Positions 57,501 through 64,000 of a stretch of 64,000 nt of DNA are shown piece after piece. The position numbers were made by a program, and so were the translations under genes. The DNA comes from Chlorops oryzae (Eukaryota; Arthropoda; Insecta; Diptera; Chloropidae), in the NCBI GenBank assembly GCA_020466095.1, contig CM035808.1, positions 74,269,188-74,333,187 of the forward strand, in the 5' to 3' direction. The stretch's first letter is position 1. Each line of letters opens with the position of its first letter. Under the pieces are notes generated by a model. The model worked only from the letters and a program-made list of their open reading frames with translations. It had not been told where the DNA came from and ran no database searches.

Positions 57501-57563
57501 ACTAGGAGGTTGAAATAATTGCTATTTCAGAGCATATTCGTTAGCACTGACTTTGGAGATTAT

Positions 57564-58055
57564 TACTACGTTTATACGTTAAACCTTATTCACGAATAGG
57601 AATATCGCGAATAGTGAAGTCACCGTTTATACGGCAACCGACATAAGTGGGTTTAAGCGCTACCTGACTGCCAAAACGAAATGAAATGGTAGCACACTTG
57701 AAGAGCACATGATTTCATAGTATCACGAATGCTTGTACCAATTAGTTTTTCAAAAGTGAAAAAATGGCAGTCTCTGATTTAAGTATTATCCATGTGCAGC
57801 GGTTGGTTTCCTTTTCGTTCTCAATATTTTTTGCTAGATTTTTGAACTCAAATTAAACAAAAGCGCTGCCGGATCGTCAAAAAGAGAGAAATCAGCGAAA
57901 AATGTGGCATCACCTTTCGTGTTTATCGCGAATAGTTTCACTGTTCACGAATAACTTTCGTGAATTAGCTATTCGTGAATAAGACCGTTTATACGGTAAA
58001 ATTCGCTATTCGCGATAATCTTATTCGCGAATAAGGCGTACGTATAAACGTAGTA
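57564..58055. mobile_element. 492-bp MITE with TACTACGTTTATACG ends
   Basis: TACTACGTTTATACGT (57564-) pairs with its complement ending at 58055. The inverted similarity continues inward (CCTTATTC(A/G)CGAATA, ATCGCGAATAG) for over 50 bp. TAT lies on both flanks (57561-57563, 58056-58058). It is non-coding. The inner CGCGAATA repeats give an unusually long foldable end. Confidence 0.8.
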
Positions 58056-58271
58056 TATAATGCTGTTTTGAAGAATAGTGGAGATGAATACATGAAGAGT
58101 AGGAAACATATTTATGTATATCGCAAATATCTTCTCATGATGAAACGATTTAAGCCAACTACTTTAATCACAGGTAAAGGATTAAATTTAAGTTTAAAGC
58201 GAAGCGCCCATTTCAAATTCCAAATATGTATATCATTAAAGTAATGTTCTCTGTGAAATTAAATTTCTTAC

Positions 58272-58505
58272 CTTAATTTGAGGTAAATTAAAACGAAGCG
58301 CCGGACTTTTATTTAGAATTCCTTCGATAAAATTTTTAAGGTCATCGCTTACTGGAGGACATTGCGGAATAATAATCGAATCGTTTTTAATCTTTTCATA
58401 CAAAACTGGAATAGTTTGCGCGAGAAAAGGAACATTTCCAAAAACCAGAGCGAAAAGAGTTATTCCGAGAGACCAAATATCCGCAGCTTTTCCACAGTAT
58501 TGGGC
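58272..58505 (-). CDS. CaMKK: Kinase exon, CaMKK-like (host gene)
   Basis: This is an internal exon of 234 bp (78 codons) of a Ser/Thr kinase, read on minus. It encodes YCGKAADIWSLGITLF (subdomain IX, with the structural Asp), VFGNVPFLAQTIPVLYEKIK (subdomain X, typical of Ca2+/calmodulin-dependent kinase kinase), and ALRFNLPQIK with the subdomain XI Arg. CaMKK phosphorylates the activation loops of CaMKI, CaMKIV and AMPK. The 3' splice site is TATTCTAG before 58505 and the 5' splice site is AAG|GTAAG after 58272; the frame has no stop. Neighbouring exons are not visible, so they must lie outside or beyond the TEs. A duplicated exon or retained pseudogene fragment cannot be excluded. Confidence 0.78.
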
Positions 58506-59260
58506 CTAGAATAGAGAACACCTGAAATTAATATGCTTGTAACATATTGCTGATTTTCAAAAAATTGCGCTTTTAAAAAACGTAAATTTTTTGTTGTTTT
58601 TATTTGCAATTATCAGCCGCTTTTTAGAAGTCCATAATAAAACTTCACAATAAATTGCAGTATGTCACATTAAAAAAGGCTTTTTTCATTGCAGTGTGAA
58701 ATCTATTGACTTCACACCATATGTTTGATAGTAATATAACTAGGTATAAAAAAAAATTTTGAAAAGGAAAATAGAAAATTTAACTATTGTAGTTTCATAT
58801 ATTGTTTACCTTTTACGCAGAACGGAAGTAAAAGCATCCAAAGAGCTTTACACATAGCTAATGGGTTTCTCAGTAACCAAAACCAAATCATTTTTACAAG
58901 TTCCGTTATTTACCTTATGTCGACCACTTCGCTTTAAAAAAAAACTTCTTCGCTTAATACATATGTTACACTCAAAACAGTACTGATGTTTTCAAACTCT
59001 TTAACACAGCATTCGTATTTTTTTTTTCACTAACAGTTGTCGCCGTTTCAAAACTGAACCCGGTGGTTTGTGTGATAAAAATTTTGCTAAATTATATTAG
59101 ATGGGAGTCCAACTACTAGATAGTGTATTCCACATGATTAAAGAAGATTCTTCCAGGACGACCGATGTAAGAAATTTACTTTTATTAATTCATTAATGAA
59201 AAACAAAAACTAATCAAGATAAACAAATTAAAGAACACATACTTGCACTTTTTGTTTTCG
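58506..59260 (-). other. Probable intron, nothing else recognised
   Basis: AT-rich sequence upstream of the kinase exon on minus. I looked for subdomains I-VIII (HRD, DFG, APE blocks) and did not find them. Confidence 0.5.
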
Positions 59261-59299
59261 GAAGGATGCTAAAAATAGACAGTAGTTTCTTGTCAGGTA

Positions 59300-59690
59300 C
59301 TCACAACAAAATTTACCGCACAGTCATCGGGCCAGTCGCTTTTTATAGTACCGAATGTCTACCAGCAACGAAAGTAGCAGAAAGAGTTATGTAAGTGTTA
59401 TGGAAACAAAAATGCTTCGCTGGATATCCCAACTCACTCGTCTTGATCATGCTCCAAACGTAGATATCCGTAGACGCTATGGAGTTGCGCCAATTATTGA
59501 GAAAATGCGGGAAGCAGGGACCTAGAGGCTGTAAGACTTATCTCGGATGATGCAACCGACAGAACAAAATGGAGGAACTAATCGCGTTTCGCGGACCCCG
59601 GGATAGACCGGGAACAGCTTGGATCATGGACGCTCACGTTAACAATCGTGCCTGAACATAATTTAAATTAAACTTCGGGAAAATAAAAAT
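59300..59690 (+). pseudogene. RTE-type LINE, ORF2 C-terminal fragment
   Basis: NKIYRTVIGPVAFYSTEC, PATKVAERV, then METKMLRWISQLTRLDHAPN and VDIRRRYGVAPIIEKMREA match the post-RT region of RTE-clade LINEs (KxYRTVVRPxxLYGxECW...MRMLRW...IRxxLGVAPI). It has frameshifts and stops and ends close to an A-rich tail near 59680, as expected for the 3' end of an RTE. Confidence 0.78.
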
Positions 59691-59693
59691 AAG

Positions 59694-60039
59694 ATGTTAA
59701 GAAACCAAAAAAAAAAAGAAAAACGCTATGGTCGAGGCATAGTTATTCGTTGGGCCGGAGATTTTCTCGCGCATATATGCAAGGGGACAAGCTTTCGACT
59801 CCCGTTCATTGCACACTACAACAAAAACTATTCCTTGGAAAAAAAACTTCTTTTTGTTGCAGCATCACTGCGTGTGCCTGATATCACAAGAGTGGCTAGC
59901 TCAGGCGCATGGCGAAGTACTCCTATCCAAAACCGATATTTTTCCGGTTCCACGGACAATTAAAAATTTATTTTGGAAGTACACCTATGCACTCGAGGCA
60001 ATAAAATCAATATTGACAGCTTCCAACTCGAATACTACC
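59694..60039 (+). other. Overlapping frames, unidentified
   Basis: Two plus-strand frames (59694-59963 and 59809-60177) overlap. One reads WLAQAHGEVLLSKTDIFPVP and leads into repeat R. I do not recognise either and neither has a domain I can name. Confidence 0.4.
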
Positions 60040-60530
60040 GTTTTTTCTCGTTTTGCTGATGAAAAAATAAGAACTACAAGAAGTTTTGTAATGCTAATTG
60101 AAGTCACTTTGTCGGCTTGTTTTATTTTATCCTTTTTTTCGGTAAGTCAATATACAAGTTACATAACAAAGCTTTAGAAATTAGAACAAAAGAAAAGGAA
60201 AAACTGCGACGCTGGCAAGAGAGCGGGTGTAAACTAAAACGATTTGGCGGTTGTCGATCGAGGAACATGAGTGCACTCCAATGCACTCGGCCGCTGCCGC
60301 GTCGAAGGGTTCCTTGGAATGGGCCTGTAAGGCTCTCTGTCGAGTTTTCCATTAGATTAAGGCAAGGCTTTAAGATCGCTGTTGGTGCGAACCTTTCGAC
60401 GGGTTTAGATTGGCGCACGTGGACAATGTTGATCGCACGGCAATCGACGGGTAGACGTCGCACATGGAGAATCTGTGTCGCAAGGTAGTCGACGGCTAGA
60501 GGTCCAACCAACAGTGATCTCAATCATTCT
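60040..60530 (+). repeat. Dispersed repeat family R, copy 2
   Basis: TTTTTTCTCGTTTT, TAACAAAGCTTTAGA, CACTCCAATGCACTCGGCCG and GGCTTTAAGATCGCTGTTGG occur in the same order at 63370-63715. The 60260-60530 half is the complement of 45129-45370. A 123-codon plus-strand frame over it is repeat translation. Confidence 0.7.
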
Positions 60531-60639
60531 GCAGGTTTGCAAAAGATGGAGATAGCCACATCCTTGACCTTTAAAGAAAAAACGAGAGACAAAAAAAAAA
60601 GAGCGAGAGAGAGAAAAAGGGAGACACCAAAGGGCACGC

Positions 60640-61085
60640 TAGAAATTGGGGGATAGAAGGAGAAAAAAATTATAGGAGAAGGGAGCCGTCCGCGATAACG
60701 GTGGGCAGCTCACAGACAGCACATACCCAAATATGGTGTTCGTGGCTTGCAACTGTCTGATTCCCGTGGGTAGGCCGCCGGGCCGCATCAACTTCTGGTA
60801 TATATCGAGCCCCAAGACGATATCCACCGCTCGAGACCAATAGAATTCGGGATCCACGAGCACTATGTTTATATATTGCTCGCGAGCCCTTTCGTCCATC
60901 GGTTGCGAGGGGGACACGACCGGGAGACGATTTACCACCCGAGCAGGCTCGGCTAATAGCTCCAACAAAAAAGGCTCTAAAGGATCCATCACCTCCATTT
61001 CTGCGGCCCACGACTGGGTTGTCGACAAGCCGAGTTGTCTGAAAGGCGTAAGAGCAAAGTAAGCGACAAATATAGGACCGAACAC
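60640..61085 (-). pseudogene. BEL/Pao protease-region fragment
   Basis: The 148-codon minus-strand frame contains RAVDIVLGLDIYQKLMRPGG and NTIFGYVLSV. These correspond to the (V/I)DxxIGxDxYPxxxxxGL...NTVFGWxLSG block after the BEL protease active site. The active site itself is not clearly preserved. It is followed, toward higher coordinates, by an integrase end on the same strand. Confidence 0.75.
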
Positions 61086-61099
61086 ACCAAAGAACAGAA

Positions 61100-61730
61100 G
61101 TTCTAACGCACTAATAATGCGTCACTTATTAGAAGGCGATTTAAATTGGGGAGGATCACCAATTTGACTATCGTATGCGTACATACACCGCGCGCGTTAC
61201 GAATATCAGCGACACGAACCCGTTTATCCCGACCTGGATGAAGTTTCACGAAATGACCTAATCGCCACTCATTAGGGGGAAGCGTATCCTCTCTTATAAC
61301 GGCTCAATCATCGACCTGAAGGTTTTCAGATGTTGTTTTCCACTTCGTTCTTCTCTGAACTTTTTTAAGGTATTCCTCTTTCCATCGGCGACAAACTAAT
61401 TGGGATTAGGCTTTTATCCATTGCCAAAATTTCACTAGTGAGAGTGGATTTTGCAAGCTCTCCGGCTCCGGGGGCGCGAGGAAAGGTCTTCCGATAAGGA
61501 AGTGCCCTGGCGTCAATGCTTGAAAATCGTGAGGATTATCGGACATTGCATGAAGGGGCCGCAAATTAAGACAACTTTCTATTCCCGCCAACAACGTAGA
61601 AAATTCCTCAAACGTATATTTGAGGTTGATTGTTAACTTTCGGAAATGCTGCCTAAAACTCCTTACACCAGTTTCCTAAAGACCACCCATGTGCGGACCT
61701 CCTGGAGGTACGAATGACCAGGATACCGAA
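61100..61730 (-). pseudogene. BEL/Pao integrase C-terminal fragment
   Basis: Minus-strand frames read PPGGPHMGGL (region of the catalytic Glu, with a stop where WE is expected), RQHFRKLTINLKYTFEEFST and ALTPGHFLIGRPFLAPPEPE. They then read WRLGHFVKLHPGRDKRVRV with VCTHTIVKLVILP. The order of blocks is normal within the fragment. Several stops and shifts make it dead. Confidence 0.82.
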
Positions 61731-61917
61731 ATGGTTATGTAAGACGGTAGTGGATGGATGAGATGCCGAGGAACTGACGGCAGAGACATTTGAGGATCGC
61801 GAGTGCGATCAACTGAGACGACTTGCGACGGTCGACTGAGACTAAGCAGGGAACCGGAAAGCTAAAAACTTCAAAAAGGGGCGCAGCAGATGAAGAAGAC
61901 GTAGAACGAAATCTAAA

Positions 61918-62639
61918 CAAGTAAGAAAGCTAAATTCGGTCAAGCCCGACTTTGAAATACCCAGCGTACAGATATTATTGACGCACTTTGTTACGAAAAA
62001 TCTACGTTTGTGGGCGTGGTAGTGGGCGGTCTACGTATTTTTTTCCTGCACCTTTCGTTCGCCTTGTTCTCCATTTGTGGGCGCGGCAGTGGGCGGGCCA
62101 CATAAATTCTTTTCCTACACCTTTCATTCGCCTTGGTTAACCTATGTTGCGAATTTGAAGCTCTTAGGCCTTTTACTTCATAAGTTACGATAAACCCTTA
62201 TTTATGGGCGTGGCTCGAGTAAGACGGCGTCCATTTTTTTTTCAGGGTATCTCCCTTTACGTGGTTTACCAGTACTCTAAACATCAATGAAATCTGTGGA
62301 GTGGTTCGCAAGTTAGAAGCAATTTACTGAAAACACATTAATTCATTTGTAGGCGTGGAATTGGGCGGATGTCTCCCATTTTTACTTAGGATCCTACTCT
62401 TATCCCGATGTACCTGTGTGCCGAAATTCGACTTGGTTGGTCCAGCCGTTTAGGAGGAGATCCGAACACAGACGGACGAACGGAAGGACTGACACACAGT
62501 GAGACGGACAGACGAACAGCGGTCAGACGGACAGACGGACGGACATACGGACATGTCTAAATCGATTCTGTTTTTTATCCTGATCAAGAATATATATATA
62601 TATATCTCTATATCTACGGAGCTAAGTTCTGGCTGTTAC
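61918..62639 (+). repeat. Dispersed repeat family D, uninterrupted copy
   Basis: It matches 3088-3686 plus 6712-6800 in order: AAGTAAGAAAGCTAA, GTGGGCG(T/C)GG(C/T)AGTGGGCGG, TAAGTTACGATAAAC(C/T)C, the GACAGACGGACGGACATACGG run, (TA)n, and CTCTATATCTACGGAGCTAAG. It provides the empty-site view for the palindromic element. The CAGACGGAC run is expanded here. Confidence 0.7.
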
Positions 62640-63715
62640 AAGATTCGCACGAAACGGATTTGTGAAGAAATTTTTTCTTTTTCGAAAACACTAATTTGCC
62701 GTCGGTAAGTGGAGTGGGATATATCGATTTGAGTTTCGTCTAACTTAACGAAATGATTTTTATTTGCTCCCTTTTGTTTTCTTTACAATGATTTGCCGTC
62801 GGAAAATGGAATATAAGATTTTGAGTTGATTTTCGATAGGGGTCTTCCCTTAAACGTGTATTTGCCTGGAAAATGTCGAAAAATCGTAAATCAAGAAGGC
62901 TTAGAAATTAATGAACGAAATTTTGTATGAAAAATTTTACACTTTTACGATTTTTCAATCTTTTCACTTTTAAGGGAATACCCTAAATGTAAATTTGTCG
63001 TCGGGAAAACGTATATTTTGTGTGGCAATGACGTGTGGTCTTTCTTAAAAGATTTAGAAAGCTTGACAGTTGCTTTTGAAAAAAATTGAAAAGTTTGTGC
63101 TTGAGGAGCGACAAACGAGGGGGGTTTTTTCGTAGGGACCCCAAAAAGGGGCAAACGCGAGCAAAAAAGAAATTCACTGACTTCGCGCGCGCACTTGGGA
63201 TATATATGTTCAGTATATGAATATATATATAAAGTGAATCATTCACTTACGTTAAAATCCTTTTAAATTTTTAAGGATGACGCTGAGATGCAATAACTTC
63301 TCCACATGGCGGGGGAGATTTTTTTTATTACGCGGCGTGAGGTCTTCAATGGCTCGAAGGACCAATGTTTTTTCTCGTTTTATAAAGTCATTATACAAAT
63401 TACTTTACAAAGCTTTAGAGCAAAGGAAATGGAAAAACTGCGACGTCGGTGTGAGAGCGGGTGTAAAATGAAATGATTTGGCTGTTGTCGATCAAGTCAC
63501 ACGAAGGCACTCCAATGCACTCGGCCGTTGGCACGTGGAAAGGTTCCTTGGAATGGGCGTGAAAGGTTCTTTGTCGACTGTTCCATTATATTAAGACGAG
63601 GCTTTAAGATCGCTGTTGGCGCGTACCTTTCGACGGGATAAGATTGTCGCACATGGCAGTCGCAAGGTAGTTGAGGGGTATAGGTCGAACTAACAGTGAT
63701 ATTAAACAAGCACTT
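62640..63715 (+). repeat. Dispersed repeat family R, copy 3
   Basis: This is the longest copy. The AT-rich half (62650-63120; GATTTGCCGTCGG-type units, GAGGAGCGACAAACG) is the complement of 45380-45850, and the GC-richer half (63480-63700) is the complement of 45129-45370. Between them at 63180-63270 is a short unrelated (TA)-rich stretch. Confidence 0.65.
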
Positions 63716-64000
63716 ACAACATATTTCAATGAAAGAAAAATGAAATGTATATATATAGAAATGAATGTTATTGGCCATAGCACGTTACTGCTTCTCAGAA
63801 ACCAAAGAGCTGATTAAAATATTTTTGATTGCTTCTTGGATGTAGCTGGCAAAGTTGTAAAAAAAAAAATGTATGGTAAGTACGTGAGTAATTTGCTAAT
63901 TTTTACCCAATTATAATTATTATAAAGCAGTGATTGTCAAACCCACACAACAATACTTTTGTTTCGTATTTTAATGTAACGGTGTGCATGGACTCCGCGA
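63716..64000. other. AT-rich, nothing recognised
   Basis: No frame, repeat partner or RNA gene is visible before the window end. Confidence 0.5.

Noticed and set aside
58140..58220. Second kinase exon (GCGCTTCGCTTTAAAC resembles the exon end)
   Set aside because: The similarity covers only about 20 bases and there are no consistent splice sites or kinase motifs.

Overview
The window looks like intergenic or intronic DNA of a higher dipteran insect, probably a schizophoran fly such as a tephritid. It is AT-rich, has no bacterial-type gene arrangement, and is almost wall-to-wall transposable elements (TEs): mariner transposases (one type extremely close to Haematobia irritans Himar1), BEL/Pao and Ty3/gypsy LTR retrotransposons, Jockey/CR1/RTE-type LINEs, MITEs and a tRNA-derived SINE-like unit. 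The species assignment is inference. The only host coding sequence I can defend is one 78-codon kinase exon at 58272-58505 (minus), best matched to CaMKK. Its intact frame and splice sites suggest the window lies in or beside that gene's TE-filled introns.

Layout. 1-2.8 kb: a SINE-like unit, a small MITE, short repeats, and a 602-bp LTR with primer-binding site (minus). 3.1-6.8 kb: a dispersed repeat split by a 3-kb near-perfect palindromic DNA element. 8.1-11.4 kb: a decayed Jockey LINE (minus). 14047-32225: one BEL/Pao element with 317/319-bp LTRs and a CGGCT target-site duplication. It is swollen to 18.2 kb by a mariner, an internally deleted gypsy element, a CR1-like LINE and a Himar1-like mariner. 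32.4-45.1 kb: two related gypsy-type LTRs in the same orientation, flanking a retropepsin remnant and an 8.2-kb TIR transposon. That transposon carries a LINE, which itself carries a mariner, and also a MITE. 45.1-52.4 kb: a dispersed repeat, a second Himar1-like mariner split by a truncated LINE, a decayed BEL/Pao gag-pol, and a LINE fragment. 52.7-56.9 kb: BEL LTR-like pieces, a MITE with its matching empty site, and a third intact mariner. 57-64 kb: a MITE, the kinase exon, an RTE fragment, BEL fragments in non-canonical order, and dispersed repeats.

How it fits together. Insertions are datable by nesting: gypsy-type LTR element > TTAGRG-TIR transposon > LINE > mariner, four levels deep. 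The youngest layer is three 1288-bp mariner copies with full 353-codon frames and all three catalytic Asp. The main curiosities are the TTAGRG-TIR transposon family (large transposase, ~300-bp TIRs, and a palindromic relative), an extra zinc-knuckle ORF behind a possible 3' splice site in the BEL element, and the gypsy derivative with gag joined directly to integrase.
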